Origin: HXMU1420-13 sp965601825
GTDB lineage: Bacteria; Bacteroidota; Rhodothermia; Balneolales; Balneolaceae
Length of the DNA: 64,000 bases
NCBI GenBank assembly: GCA_965601825.1
Contig: OZ271839.1
Location: forward strand, 310,001 to 374,000
Reading direction: 5' to 3'
In this document: piece by piece, positions 16,678 through 26,396 of the stretch
Layout: every line of letters starts with the position of its first letter
How positions within the stretch are numbered: position 1 is the first letter of the stretch
Notes under the pieces: generated by a model
What the model saw: only the letters and a program-made list of their open reading frames with translations
Database searches by the model: none
What the model was told of the DNA's origin: nothing
Position numbers and translations under genes: made by a program

Positions 16678-18075
16678 TTACACAAGAGATAGTTGGAAAT
16701 AAAATCTACTTCCTTTACTAGGTTTACTTTCTACAAGTATTTCTGATTGATGTGCGGTAAGAATACCTTTTACTACAGCTAATCCTAAGCCTGTTCCACC
16801 TTTATCTCTTGAGCGAGCTTTGTCCGTGCGATAAAACCGATCAAATAATCGATCTAAATGTTCAGCGCCGATTCCAATACCACTATCTTTAACTGACACT
16901 TCAACTAGACCATCTTTATGTGTCGTTTTTACAACGATCGATCCACTATTCGTGTATTTGATCGCATTTGATACCAGATTATCTATCACTTGTTCAAGCT
17001 TGTCGATATCACCAAAAACAGTGCTTTCTTTTGAATTGGTAAAAGTAAGCTCTATCCCCTTTTCACTAGCTATGGGAGCGTACGTTTTCACTACTTCTCC
17101 TATCATTTTTTCCAACACAAATTCACTTTTATTGATATAGCTTTCATCCATATCATAACGCTGAAGCGACTTTATATCCTGAAATAGCCTTACTACTCTA
17201 TCTATCTGCTTTTGAGCTGTATTTAAATACTGTGACTTCTTTTCCTCACTCAATCCCTCCAATTGAAGCATCTCCATTGCACCTGAAATTGTATGAAGAG
17301 GGTTCCGCACTTCATGGGCAATATCAGCAAAGAATTGATTTTGCTTTTCGTTTAATGATTTCTGCTGATCATATTCATCTTTAAGTTTGCCAGCCATTTG
17401 ATTGAGTGATTTGGCCAGTGATCCAAACTCGTCTTTTCTTGAAATATCTAATTCACGATCAAGATTTCCACGTGCAACGTCTAATGCAGCTTCCTCTAAC
17501 TGTTTGATTGGTTTACCCAGATAACGTGCAAAATAAATGCTAACTATCACAACAACCAGGATGGAACTAATCATAGCTCCATATATCAAATGACGAATTG
17601 AGGCCGCCGCTGCATAAAGCTCTTTTTTATTCTTTGCGATTCTGAGATAACGAACTTCTGTTATATCACGACCAATTCGATGAAACGAAAATACATCCTC
17701 TAAATCATCTTCATTAACAATAACCTGAGAAGTATTTATTAATTGTTCTTGTAAGGTTTGATTTAGAAATGCTCTGGAATCCATGAATTCCGGAGCATCG
17801 ATAGGTGCATTTACAAGCACTGTTCCGGATGAGTCGAAAAGTGCAATACTATACCCTGTAAGATCTGCTGTAAATGTAGTTTTAATGAATAAATCTGCAA
17901 ATTCATCTTGTTCTTCGAGTGATTCTGCGAATGTGAGTGCGTCTAACTCAAACTTAGTTATTGCCTCATCTAACAGAAAAGATCTTATACTCAGTATTGC
18001 GTAAGCACTTATCACAATTACACCAATTGAAAGTAGTGTGATGTAAGTGATTGCTAATTTAGCCTGAATGTTCAC
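16678..18075 (-). CDS. Membrane sensor histidine kinase with HAMP domain
   Basis: The 465-residue protein has two membrane helices (about 7-27 and 165-185) bracketing a periplasmic sensor region. A HAMP linker follows (about 185-240). The HisKA domain carries the phospho-acceptor His in FFADIAHEVRNPLHTI (about residue 254), and the HATPase domain has the N box NLVSNAIKYT, DSGIGI and GTGLGLAVVKG. It partners the response regulator that overlaps it by 4 bases upstream. The signal is unknown. Confidence 0.92.
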   Translation of the reverse strand: MNIQAKLAITYITLLSIGVIVISAYAILSIRSFLLDEAITKFELDALTFAESLEEQDEFADLFIKTTFTADLTGYSIALFDSSGTVLVNAPIDAPEFMDSRAFLNQTLQEQLINTSQVIVNEDDLEDVFSFHRIGRDITEVRYLRIAKNKKELYAAAASIRHLIYGAMISSILVVVIVSIYFARYLGKPIKQLEEAALDVARGNLDRELDISRKDEFGSLAKSLNQMAGKLKDEYDQQKSLNEKQNQFFADIAHEVRNPLHTISGAMEMLQLEGLSEEKKSQYLNTAQKQIDRVVRLFQDIKSLQRYDMDESYINKSEFVLEKMIGEVVKTYAPIASEKGIELTFTNSKESTVFGDIDKLEQVIDNLVSNAIKYTNSGSIVVKTTHKDGLVEVSVKDSGIGIGAEHLDRLFDRFYRTDKARSRDKGGTGLGLAVVKGILTAHQSEILVESKPSKGSRFYFQLSLV

Positions 18076-18773
18076 GAATTAATGTATTCCCGATTAAATC
18101 CGTAACCAACGCCGCGATAGGTTTTAATTAACTTACCGCTATCCTTCATCTTAATTCGGAGATTTTTGATATGAACATCAACTGTTCGGTCGAAAATATA
18201 TTTTTCCTCGTCTGTTATGTGTTCCAGGATTTCTTGACGACCGTATACCAACTTTGGATGCTTAAAGAACAATTCAGCAATTACATACTCAGTATGTGTT
18301 AAATCCACTTGCTGATCGTGTATATACATCACTTTAGCATCAGTATCTAAATAAACAGACTCATAACGTAGCCATTGTGACTTTTCCGGACTTTGTCGAC
18401 GAAGTCTACTTTCAACGTGGGCTTTAATCAGATTTAAACTCGCAGGTTTTTTTATATAATCATCTCCACCCAGTTCCAATCCTTCAATCTCATCTTTTTC
18501 TTCATCACGAGCGGTAAGAAATAAAACAGGAACTTCATTTATAACCGGATGCTTTCTTATGTATTTACAAACTTCTTTTCCATCCATGTGCGGAACCATG
18601 ATATCCAGAATTGCCAATTCTAGTTCGTTCGCATGACGATTTATGATATCCAATGCCTCCTTGCCATCTTTAGCCCAATGCACGGTATAGCTATTGATTT
18701 CCAAAAAGTTAGCGAGCATTTCCCCTGATTCAATTTCGTCCTCTAGCAGTAAAATAGTATGATGAGTGTTCAC
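18072..18773 (-). CDS. OmpR/PhoB-family response regulator
   Basis: The 233-residue protein has an N-terminal receiver domain with acidic pocket EDE (11-13), phospho-acceptor D57 in LAILDIMVPHMDG, and the conserved FLTARDE and YIKKPASL motifs. A C-terminal winged-helix DNA-binding domain contains LTHTEYVIAELF and RTVDVHIKNLRIKM and ends in the typical GVGYGF. It is the first gene of a two-gene unit with the histidine kinase. It diverges from the SDR gene across a 39-base gap that must hold promoters for both. Confidence 0.93.
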   Translation of the reverse strand: MNTHHTILLLEDEIESGEMLANFLEINSYTVHWAKDGKEALDIINRHANELELAILDIMVPHMDGKEVCKYIRKHPVINEVPVLFLTARDEEKDEIEGLELGGDDYIKKPASLNLIKAHVESRLRRQSPEKSQWLRYESVYLDTDAKVMYIHDQQVDLTHTEYVIAELFFKHPKLVYGRQEILEHITDEEKYIFDRTVDVHIKNLRIKMKDSGKLIKTYRGVGYGFNREYINS

Positions 18774-18812
18774 GTCTATAAAAATGATTAAGTTCAGCCA
18801 AAATTTATCAGA

Positions 18813-19607
18813 ATGAGCTATAAAAATAAAACGGTTTGGATCACCGGTGCTTCATCCGGAATTGGTGAAGCTTTTGCCAGAGCTTTTAATAAAGAGGGCG
18901 CTAATTTAATTCTATCATCCAGGCGAAAAGAGGAGCTAGAACGTGTAAAAAGTGAGTTAGGAGATGGAGACAATATTGCCATACTGACTTTAGATTTGGC
19001 AAATCCAGATGAGCTTGAATCTAAGTCTGATGAAGCTCTTACGTTTTTTAACGGTATTGATGTGCTTGTTAATAACGGCGGTGTGAGTCAACGTTCTCTT
19101 TTTGCTGAAACAGATTTAGATACTATTCGCCGTTTGATGGAGATCAATTTCTTTGGTTCTGTAGCATTAACGAGATTTGTGTTGCCACATATGATGAAAA
19201 AGAAATCGGGACATATAATTGTGACCAGCAGCGTGGCAGGTAAATTTGGTACTAAGTTTCGTTCAGGGTATGCAGCAAGTAAGCATGCTTTACAAGGAAT
19301 CTTTGATTGCATACGCCAAGAGATGTATGAATATAACGTGGATGTAACGATGGTTTGTCCAGGACCAATAAAAACGAAAATTACACAGAATTCTCTTACT
19401 GCTGATGGAAGCTCTTTTGGTAAAATGGGTGATCTTCATACAGGTGCAATGGATGCCGATGAAATGGTTCACAGAATTTGGTCTGGGATCAAATCCCGTA
19501 AAGAAGAGATATATATTTCAAGTCCTAAAGAAAGACTCGCTCTTATCGTTAAGCGTATTTCACCAAAATTATTGAATAAAATTCTAAAGAACAGTAAAGT
19601 CGTTTGA
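18813..19607 (+). CDS. Short-chain dehydrogenase/reductase
   Basis: The 264-residue enzyme is a classical SDR. It has the cofactor motif TGASSGIGEA (11-20), the NNGG motif (87-90), Ser139/140 and the catalytic YAASK with Tyr153 and Lys157. The sequence after it (VCPGPIKTKIT) and the overall length resemble the DHRS7-like group. The Arg-rich SSRRKEE after beta-2 suggests NADP(H). Substrate is unknown. Its stop codon shares one base with the next start (TGATG), so it is probably translationally coupled to the secreted-protein gene that follows. Confidence 0.92.
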   Translation: MSYKNKTVWITGASSGIGEAFARAFNKEGANLILSSRRKEELERVKSELGDGDNIAILTLDLANPDELESKSDEALTFFNGIDVLVNNGGVSQRSLFAETDLDTIRRLMEINFFGSVALTRFVLPHMMKKKSGHIIVTSSVAGKFGTKFRSGYAASKHALQGIFDCIRQEMYEYNVDVTMVCPGPIKTKITQNSLTADGSSFGKMGDLHTGAMDADEMVHRIWSGIKSRKEEIYISSPKERLALIVKRISPKLLNKILKNSKVV

Positions 19608-20185
19608 TGAAATATATACTTTTAGCTTTTACTCTAATCTTTGTTTTCAATTCAAAAAGCTACTCTCAGATTATTGATAGTACTGAAGCGGCCTATTATG
19701 AAAGAATGCAAGCAATGGAAGACTCATTATATCAGGACTTTCAATCAAAATTAGACACGATACCTAGATTTAAGATTAAACCTGCAGGTTGGGCAGGATT
19801 CAATTCACCACAACGATATGGTGGTGAAGGCTTCTTACATTTCGGAAAGTTTGCAGAGAACACTGAATTCATGGGAAAGTATTCGAGCTCTTACAACGGT
19901 GTGAGAATAGGAGGTGGCCTCTATCGTGGAGGTTATAGATATACGGTTGGATACTTCAAATATGATAGTTTTATAGGCTTTGCAGGTTATAGTGTAAATC
20001 TGACCTATTTAAATAACAATTCGTTTGCAAGAGTGAGGAAAGGCTCCGAAATGATCGGTCTACAGGCTGAGTTTACCGTGTTATTTCAGGTGCGAGTTGG
20101 TGTATTTAAAGATTTAAATGATGATACAATTATCCCGACTTTCGGCTTTGGGATTCCAATTGGTCCAAAAATGTATGATTATTAA
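19607..20185 (+). CDS. Secreted protein of unknown function, tandem paralogue 1
   Basis: The 192-residue protein has a signal peptide (ending SYSQ, about residue 20) and a glycine- and tyrosine-rich mature domain. Motifs shared with the downstream paralogue are KPAGWAGFNSPQRYG, GGLYRGGYRYTVGYF, LNNNSFARVRKGSE and FGFGIPIGPKMY. The beta-strand pattern, alternation and terminal aromatic residue suggest a small outer-membrane barrel or adhesin, which is inference. The ATG at 19607 within TGATG is preferred over the TTG one codon earlier. Confidence 0.8.
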   Translation: MKYILLAFTLIFVFNSKSYSQIIDSTEAAYYERMQAMEDSLYQDFQSKLDTIPRFKIKPAGWAGFNSPQRYGGEGFLHFGKFAENTEFMGKYSSSYNGVRIGGGLYRGGYRYTVGYFKYDSFIGFAGYSVNLTYLNNNSFARVRKGSEMIGLQAEFTVLFQVRVGVFKDLNDDTIIPTFGFGIPIGPKMYDY

Positions 20186-20780
20186 CGAGTTGTATATCTC
20201 CTCAAAACGGACTCAGAATAGTCACGCGTCTAAAGCGCTATTTCTCTTTTTATTCGCATTTTGTCTTAATGAATCAATTTTCGCGCAGATAAATGAAGAA
20301 GATTTAGTAACTCGATCTGATTCAATTTATTGGGGAGGTGAAGTACCTGAAAAAAAATCCTATTTCAGTATAAAACCTGGTGGATTTATCGGTTTTAGCT
20401 CACCACAAAAATATGGCGTCGAAGCCAGGTTGTTTTTAGGTAAGTTTATTGAGCATCCATTTCATGAAAGGAAAACCTTTAATACATATGACGGACTTGA
20501 ATTAAGTGGTGGGATATATCGTGGCGGCTATCGATACAGTATTGGCTACTTCTCTTCACAAAATTTTATTGCTAGCCCTGGATATGCAATTTTGATCAGC
20601 TATATGAATAACAATTCATTTGCTCGTGTTAGAAAAGGATCTGAATTATTTGGACTGCACGCCGAATTTAATGTGGTATTTCAAATACGAGCCGGGATTT
20701 ACAAAGACCTGAATGAAAATAAAATAATCCCCTCATTTGGCTTTGGGATCCCAATTGGACCTAATATGTATCCGAAATAG
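20175..20780 (+). CDS. Secreted protein of unknown function, tandem paralogue 2
   Basis: The 201-residue protein starts at an ATG that overlaps the end of paralogue 1 by 11 bases. It has a long signal region (basic residues then LFLFLFAFCL, ending IFAQ). The mature part repeats the paralogue 1 pattern: KPGGFIGFSSPQKYG, GGIYRGGYRYSIGYF, MNNNSFARVRKGSE and FGFGIPIGPNMY. The two arose by tandem duplication and have diverged considerably in the N-terminal third. Only one base separates its stop from the convergent DUF58 gene. Confidence 0.78.
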   Translation: MIINELYISSKRTQNSHASKALFLFLFAFCLNESIFAQINEEDLVTRSDSIYWGGEVPEKKSYFSIKPGGFIGFSSPQKYGVEARLFLGKFIEHPFHERKTFNTYDGLELSGGIYRGGYRYSIGYFSSQNFIASPGYAILISYMNNNSFARVRKGSELFGLHAEFNVVFQIRAGIYKDLNENKIIPSFGFGIPIGPNMYPK

Positions 20781-20781
20781 A

Positions 20782-21702
20782 TTAGCCTAATCTTCTGCGT
20801 TTGTTCAAATACGCTAGTAAAGCTGAATCAAACTGACTTTCTGTGTCGATTTCTTCAAAGTCGATTTCAAATTCGCTACAAGCCATTTGAAATGCATGGG
20901 TGTATTCTTCCACTTTAGCCTGATAATCATCTCGAACTTGCGAAGTCATAACTTCTATTTCAGCACCGGTTTCTAAATCTTCAAAAACCATTCTATCATT
21001 ACTGAATGCCAGTTGCCTTTCGCTACGATGTTCAAGCACGTTAAACAAAAGTACTTCATGTTTTCGATGGCGAAGATGTTTCAATGCCGAAATCAATGCT
21101 TCTTGTTCATCAACATTCTCAAAGAGATCGGTAATAATAATCACCAGACTTCTATGACTTAATCGCTTTGCTACTTCGTGGATTGCTTGTGCTGATGCCG
21201 TTCTTCGCTGACTATTCTCCTTTCTTTCTTCGCTGATGAGCTCTCTTTCTAATTGAGTATAAACCTGTCTTAAATGCGCATATGTACTTTTTGCCGGTAT
21301 AAATGTCTCAATTTCCGAATTGAAAGGAATCAACCCAGAAGCATCGCGTTGACGATGCATTAAATACATTAGTGATGCAGCAAAATGAATTCCATATCTA
21401 AGTTTAGACCATTCACCAAAATGCTTAAACATCATGGACGAGGAGGTATCCAGCATAACATAACTACGAAGATTAGTTTCCTCTTCATACTGCTTTACAT
21501 AAAAACGCTCTTTCTTACCGTAGGCTTTCCAGTCGATATGCTTGAAATCATCCCCTGGATTGTATGGGCGATGCTCTGCGAATTCAACCGAAAACCCATG
21601 ATATGGGCTACGATGAAGTCCTGAGATAAATCCTTCGATTATTTTCTTGGCTCTTAACTCAATTGAGGCAAGCTTGGAGAGTATTTCGGGCTGTAAAATC
21701 AT
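20782..21702 (-). CDS. DUF58 domain protein
   Basis: The 306-residue protein has the DUF58 core RPYNPGDDFKHIDWKAYG (about residues 42-59) followed by a von Willebrand A-like domain whose metal site begins LDTSSSM (DxSxS, about residues 84-90). These proteins usually act with a MoxR AAA+ ATPase, probably as chaperones for enzyme maturation or envelope functions. No moxR lies nearby here. I prefer the Met at 21702 because the domain begins directly after it. The frame stays open to 21786. Confidence 0.88.
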   Translation of the reverse strand: MILQPEILSKLASIELRAKKIIEGFISGLHRSPYHGFSVEFAEHRPYNPGDDFKHIDWKAYGKKERFYVKQYEEETNLRSYVMLDTSSSMMFKHFGEWSKLRYGIHFAASLMYLMHRQRDASGLIPFNSEIETFIPAKSTYAHLRQVYTQLERELISEERKENSQRRTASAQAIHEVAKRLSHRSLVIIITDLFENVDEQEALISALKHLRHRKHEVLLFNVLEHRSERQLAFSNDRMVFEDLETGAEIEVMTSQVRDDYQAKVEEYTHAFQMACSEFEIDFEEIDTESQFDSALLAYLNKRRRLG

Positions 21703-21867
21703 GACATATGTTACTACAATTTTTAAGGAATCAGAATTTCTTTTAATTGGAAGCGCTTCTTCTCTATAACATTGAAAAACCTTCACATAATATTCTTATT
21801 GCCCTCTTAATCTTCGGTTGAAATTAAAAACCTGTTCCGAATAAAGAAGAAGATCTAGAGGTAAATC

Positions 21868-23055
21868 ATGAAAACTTGGCTTTTTCGGGTGTCTTTATTT
21901 TTAGTGCTGATTGTTTTTTCTCCTTTCCTCACTTACTCGCAAAGTACAAATCAGGAACCTATCCGAATAACCGTAAGTCCGGAAAAAGGGGTGCATTTTG
22001 AAAGTGCTGATGGATTTATGGAATTTCGGGTAGGTTTCCGTTTACAACAACAGATTGCACTTACTCAAATTGTAAGTGAACAGGATATTTTACAAGGCGA
22101 ATACTTAATTCGTAGAGAACGGGCTTTATTTCGCGGATTCTTATTTCACAATAAACTCGATTACTTTGTTCAAATTGGTATGGATCGAGGAAAAGTTGAG
22201 CTGCTAAATGCAGAGTATCGCTGGAAACCTGATGCTTATACCCAAATTTCTTTTGGCCAATTTTTCCCTCCTACATTTCGACAATTCCAGACCATTTCGC
22301 AAAACCTTCAAATGGTTGATCGCTCAAACGTAAGTAGATTCTTTTTTACAGATTATGATTTAGGAATCAGAGTTCGAAGAACATTACCGGTAACTGAAAA
22401 TTTCCAATTTAAAGTATCCAGTGCTCTAACTCATGGTGAAGGAAAAAACCTGGCAACAGCGCCGGGTGGTTGGGCTTATATGGGCCGATTTGAAATTCTT
22501 CCATTTGGAGCATTTGAAAAAAATGGAGATTACTTTGAAAGCGATTTGGTAAGAGAAAAAAAACCAAAACTATCCATAGGTAGCGGATTTTATCTAAATC
22601 ATGATGCATACACTAAATATGGTGATGAGGCTTGGAATGGTCATGATGATGATATTATCGACTCCTATGCTGACATCATATTTAAATACAATGGATTCTC
22701 GTTTCTTGCAGAGTATATCCATCGTGATGTTGATAATGAATTAATGTTGCTGGATGGAAATCTTTATTCATCAGAGAAAATCAGTGGTGAAGGACTTTAT
22801 GTTCAAACTGGAAAGTTTGTTTCAGAACATGTTGAGCTAACATCGAGGTTTAGTTACTTGAATCCTGACGATATTCATCATACCCAGCTTGGAAAATTTA
22901 CAGATCAAAAGAAATTTGCATTGGGATTTAATTACTTTTTCCTCGGTCATTCACTAAAACTACAATCACAAATCGGGTACGCTTCAGAGCAATTTGCAGA
23001 GATAAAAACATGCAATTACTTTGAGTTTCTCACTCAATTCACCATCAGTTTTTAA
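21868..23055 (+). CDS. Porin, OprP/OprO-like
   Basis: The 395-residue protein has a signal peptide (residues 1-24, ending TYSQ) and a porin O/P-type barrel: early GVHFESADGFMEFRVGFRLQQQ (quoted as GFMEFRVGF), YFVQIGMDRGKVELLNAEYRW-like strands, QISFGQFFPPTFRQ, and a C-terminal FEFLTQFTISF ending in Phe. OprP homologues pass phosphate or other anions through the outer membrane. The SLC13 symporter gene starts 12 bases downstream, so the pair probably moves the same anion across both membranes. Confidence 0.88.
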   Translation: MKTWLFRVSLFLVLIVFSPFLTYSQSTNQEPIRITVSPEKGVHFESADGFMEFRVGFRLQQQIALTQIVSEQDILQGEYLIRRERALFRGFLFHNKLDYFVQIGMDRGKVELLNAEYRWKPDAYTQISFGQFFPPTFRQFQTISQNLQMVDRSNVSRFFFTDYDLGIRVRRTLPVTENFQFKVSSALTHGEGKNLATAPGGWAYMGRFEILPFGAFEKNGDYFESDLVREKKPKLSIGSGFYLNHDAYTKYGDEAWNGHDDDIIDSYADIIFKYNGFSFLAEYIHRDVDNELMLLDGNLYSSEKISGEGLYVQTGKFVSEHVELTSRFSYLNPDDIHHTQLGKFTDQKKFALGFNYFFLGHSLKLQSQIGYASEQFAEIKTCNYFEFLTQFTISF

Positions 23056-23067
23056 TAAACTATCATC

Positions 23068-24468
23068 ATGAAATTAAACAGGAAACAGCTCTTTGGACTA
23101 ATATTTGGTGTCATAGGGTTGATCATTCCTTTCTTCTTAAGTATTGAAGGATTATCTCACGCGGGTCATGTGGCGCTTGGAGTTTTCTTTCTGGCCGCAG
23201 CATTCTGGATGTTCGAGCCATTTCCCATTTATGCAACCTCAGTACTTGTAATCTTCCTTCAAATTCTTCTTCTAAGTAAAGAGGGTTTTCTATTTCAGGA
23301 AACAACAACAGTTTACAATCCTGACTCCTACACAGCATTCATAGGTACATTAGCAAGTCCTATCATTATTCTCTTTTTAGGTGGATTTGTACTTGCTGAT
23401 GCAGCTGTAAAATATAATCTCGATCGAAATCTTACCAGAATTCTTCTCTCTCCTTTTGGATCAAAACCGTCTTACATTCTTCTCGGTTTAATGGTTGTAA
23501 CCGCTCTACTTTCAGCATTTATGAGTAACACTGCCACAACTGCCATGATGATGACGGTAATTCTACCCATTATGGCAAGACTAGGTAAGGCAGATCCGCT
23601 TCGAATTGGGCTGGCTTTAAGTATTCCATTTGCAGCAAATATCGGTGGTATAACAACTCCAATAGGCACGCCTCCAAACGCAGTTGTAATCGGAGCATTA
23701 TCTCAACAGGGTATTAATATTCCCTTTGGTGAATGGATGATTCTTGCTACACCTTTAGTAGTAATCGCTCTTTTATTCGCATGGTTTTTGATCTTGAAGA
23801 TGTTCAAACCGGAAGCCTCAGATATTTCCATAGATATGTCCGGTACCTTCAATACTTCTAAGAACGCTATTATTCTTTATGTAGCGTTTGGTCTAACCGT
23901 TTTGTTTTGGGTTACTGAAAGTTTCCATGGTGTTAAAAGTGCCATCATCGCTCTTATCCCTGTCGTATTCCTAACATTAACTGGAGTAGTCACAAAAGAA
24001 GACATCAGAAAATTGCCATGGGAAGTTTTATGGTTAGTTGCGGGTGGTATTTCATTAGGTATTTCAATGAAAAGTACCGGCCTTGCGGAATGGATTGTTG
24101 GAAGTATTGAATGGAGTAGTTTTGGTACCATAAGCTTACTCATTGTATTTGCTGTTGTAGCTGTATTAATGTCTAATTTCTTATCAAATACAGTTACAGC
24201 AACCTTACTTATTCCATTGGCTGTGAGTTTAGCAACTTCAGGTATTGCCGGTGATGGCTTTAATCTTGTAATTGTGAGTTTGGTAATTGGTGTAAGTGCC
24301 AGTATGGCGATGATGCTACCAATTTCAACTCCTCCTAATGCGATTGCAATGAGTACCGGTACTATTCAAACATCTAACATGGCGAAAGCCGGTATATCAA
24401 TTGGAATTTTTGGAATTATATTGGTTGTACTATATGCCTTGTTCTACTGGCCAATCATGTTAAATTAA
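23068..24468 (+). CDS. SLC13/DASS family anion:sodium symporter
   Basis: The 466-residue protein has about twelve membrane segments and the two inverted SNT motifs of the DASS family, SNTATTAMMM (about 152-161) and SNTVTATLLIPL, plus two PPNA loops (PIGTPPNAVVIG and ISTPPNAIAMS). These form the substrate and sodium sites. Likely substrates are C4-dicarboxylates, sulfate or phosphate, and the sequence alone does not decide. It is sandwiched between an anion porin and a receiver/kinase pair, with gaps of 12 and 7 bases, which suggests regulated uptake of a specific anion. Confidence 0.9.
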   Translation: MKLNRKQLFGLIFGVIGLIIPFFLSIEGLSHAGHVALGVFFLAAAFWMFEPFPIYATSVLVIFLQILLLSKEGFLFQETTTVYNPDSYTAFIGTLASPIIILFLGGFVLADAAVKYNLDRNLTRILLSPFGSKPSYILLGLMVVTALLSAFMSNTATTAMMMTVILPIMARLGKADPLRIGLALSIPFAANIGGITTPIGTPPNAVVIGALSQQGINIPFGEWMILATPLVVIALLFAWFLILKMFKPEASDISIDMSGTFNTSKNAIILYVAFGLTVLFWVTESFHGVKSAIIALIPVVFLTLTGVVTKEDIRKLPWEVLWLVAGGISLGISMKSTGLAEWIVGSIEWSSFGTISLLIVFAVVAVLMSNFLSNTVTATLLIPLAVSLATSGIAGDGFNLVIVSLVIGVSASMAMMLPISTPPNAIAMSTGTIQTSNMAKAGISIGIFGIILVVLYALFYWPIMLN

Positions 24469-24475
24469 TATTATT

Positions 24476-24973
24476 ATGGATCATCAAATATATATTCTTG
24501 TAGTTGAAGACGAACTTGAGGTGATGGATGCCTTAGTAAATGACCTTGAGCGATTCGAAGAGTATTTTCCGGTAGAATCTGCAAACTCAGCGGAGGAAGC
24601 AAGAGCTGTTGTGAATGAGATTTATGACGCCGGAAATGAAGTCGGTTTAATTCTTTGCGATCATGTAATGCCCGGTCAAAATGGTGTAGACTTTCTAATC
24701 GATTTGGAAAAAAGCCTGGATAAACATTCAGCAAAAAAAGTGCTGGTTACTGGTCAGGCTGGGCTAGATGACACAATTCAGGCAATTAATAAGGCGAGTC
24801 TGGATCATTACATTGCCAAACCATGGACTAAAGATTTACTAGAAGAAGTTGTTATCGGTCAACTCACCAATTATGTGATAGAGCGACGTTATAACCCCAT
24901 GAAATTTATGATGATTTTAGACAGTGTTCGACTTTCGGAACACATGAGAACGAATCATATGACTGATCATTAA
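24476..24973 (+). CDS. Single-domain receiver protein
   Basis: The 165-residue protein has one receiver domain (about 5-125) with acidic residues E11-D12, phospho-acceptor D62 in LILCDHVMPG, the VTGQAG switch Thr and the IAKPW lysine. The tail of about 40 residues (VIERRYNPMKFMM and beyond) has no recognisable output domain. It starts 7 bases after the symporter gene and ends 4 bases before a kinase gene, so it is most likely the kinase's phosphorelay partner. Its receiver resembles the receiver of the fusion at 35947, including the KPW motif. Confidence 0.9.
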   Translation: MDHQIYILVVEDELEVMDALVNDLERFEEYFPVESANSAEEARAVVNEIYDAGNEVGLILCDHVMPGQNGVDFLIDLEKSLDKHSAKKVLVTGQAGLDDTIQAINKASLDHYIAKPWTKDLLEEVVIGQLTNYVIERRYNPMKFMMILDSVRLSEHMRTNHMTDH

Positions 24974-24977
24974 TTAA

Positions 24978-26396
24978 GTGCCAAAAGGATTTAAAAATAG
25001 AAAAGAGATTCTCCAGTTCATCAAAGAAGGCGTTGATGGATCAAAGGAGCTACAAGGTCTATTAAGTACTTTCAAGCAGGGCGAAATTCTTTTTAAACAA
25101 GGCGATCCTATTTCTCATTTGTATCTACTCATCGAAGGGAGAGTCAATCTGAGTCACCAGAGAGAAGATGGTTCTTCATTAGAATTGATCACACTATCTC
25201 CCGGACATTTTGTTGGATTAGTTGCCTACACAACGGGGAACAATTCGCTTACAACATGTGTGACTATTGAAGAGACAACTGCGCTCTGTATCAATCAGGA
25301 TGAATTTGATCAAACATTGCTGGAGAACCCAAAGCTACAGGTTCCTATTCAACAGTTGATGTTGAGCAACATGTCGGATCGATTCATGAAGAACGTATCT
25401 CTTGAGGCTAAGATGAATTCCCTCAATTTAAAGCTTGAGGAAGAAGGTCTTCTTCTTAAGGAAGCTTATGAGCGGTTGGAGAATTCGCATCAAAAACTGG
25501 TTGCACAAGAGAAAATGGCAACTTTGGGGGAATTAGTTGCCGGTTTCGCGCACGAAGTTAATAATCCAGCTGCTGCTTTACTGCGATCCTCGGAAATGTT
25601 GAAAGAGAATTTCATGGATTCTCAAAAACCAACAGCAACAACTGAGGTTTTCAATTTAGGTTTAGAATCCAAACCATTGAGCAGTTCTGATATTCGAACA
25701 AGAATGCAAATGATCCAGAAAGAATATCCATGGGTTAAGGAGCGATCTTTGGTTCGGAAACTAGCACAAATGCCTGACGAAGCACTGAAAATTGTTAAGA
25801 AGAAGAAAAAGAAAATCCCGGTAGAAGTTTTAATTCAACAATTCGAAGCAGGAAAGTTTATTCATAATATTCAGGTTGCCAGTGAACGAATTGCAAATCT
25901 TGTAAAGAGTCTGAAAAGCTATAGCAGACAAGACAGAAACCAGCTGGATATGATTGATATCCGCGATGGTATAAACGACACGATATTGATTCTTTCGAAC
26001 CGATTGAAATACCTGAATCTTGATTTGGAATTGCTCGAAATTCCTTTGACTTGCGGTAAAATGGGTGAACTCAATCAGGTCTGGACTAACATCTTAGTAA
26101 ACGCTTGCGATGTTTTGAAGGATGGAGGAGCACTTAAAATCAAAACCTGGTCGGAAGGTGAATTCAAAATAATTGTCGAAATCAGTGATAACGGCCCGGG
26201 AATTCCAGAAGATGTCTTGCCAAAAATATTCGAGCCTAATTTTACAACAAAGAATCAGGGAGCCAAATTTGGGCTTGGACTAGGTCTTGCCATATCAAAC
26301 GAGATTGTTCGTCAGCATGGTGGGTTTATAAAAGCATCGAATAATGAAAATGGTGGAGCTAATTTCCAGATTATACTACCGGTAAAGGAATGCTAA
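24978..26396 (+). CDS. Soluble histidine kinase with cNMP-like input domain
   Basis: The 472-residue kinase starts at GTG. Residues of about 25-135 form a cyclic-nucleotide-binding-like fold (FKQGEILFKQGDPISHLYLL), but the ligand-binding signature with its Arg is not evident, so ligand binding is uncertain. A coiled-coil helix (about 140-180) leads to the H box FAHEVNNPAAALL with His192. About 110 residues of extra helical sequence separate this from a second dimerisation helix and the HATPase domain (GELNQVWTNILVNACDVL, DNGPGIP, GLGLGLAISNEI). The kinase at 34480 shares this architecture. The last four bases overlap the convergent PLP gene. Confidence 0.9.
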   Translation: MPKGFKNRKEILQFIKEGVDGSKELQGLLSTFKQGEILFKQGDPISHLYLLIEGRVNLSHQREDGSSLELITLSPGHFVGLVAYTTGNNSLTTCVTIEETTALCINQDEFDQTLLENPKLQVPIQQLMLSNMSDRFMKNVSLEAKMNSLNLKLEEEGLLLKEAYERLENSHQKLVAQEKMATLGELVAGFAHEVNNPAAALLRSSEMLKENFMDSQKPTATTEVFNLGLESKPLSSSDIRTRMQMIQKEYPWVKERSLVRKLAQMPDEALKIVKKKKKKIPVEVLIQQFEAGKFIHNIQVASERIANLVKSLKSYSRQDRNQLDMIDIRDGINDTILILSNRLKYLNLDLELLEIPLTCGKMGELNQVWTNILVNACDVLKDGGALKIKTWSEGEFKIIVEISDNGPGIPEDVLPKIFEPNFTTKNQGAKFGLGLGLAISNEIVRQHGGFIKASNNENGGANFQIILPVKEC

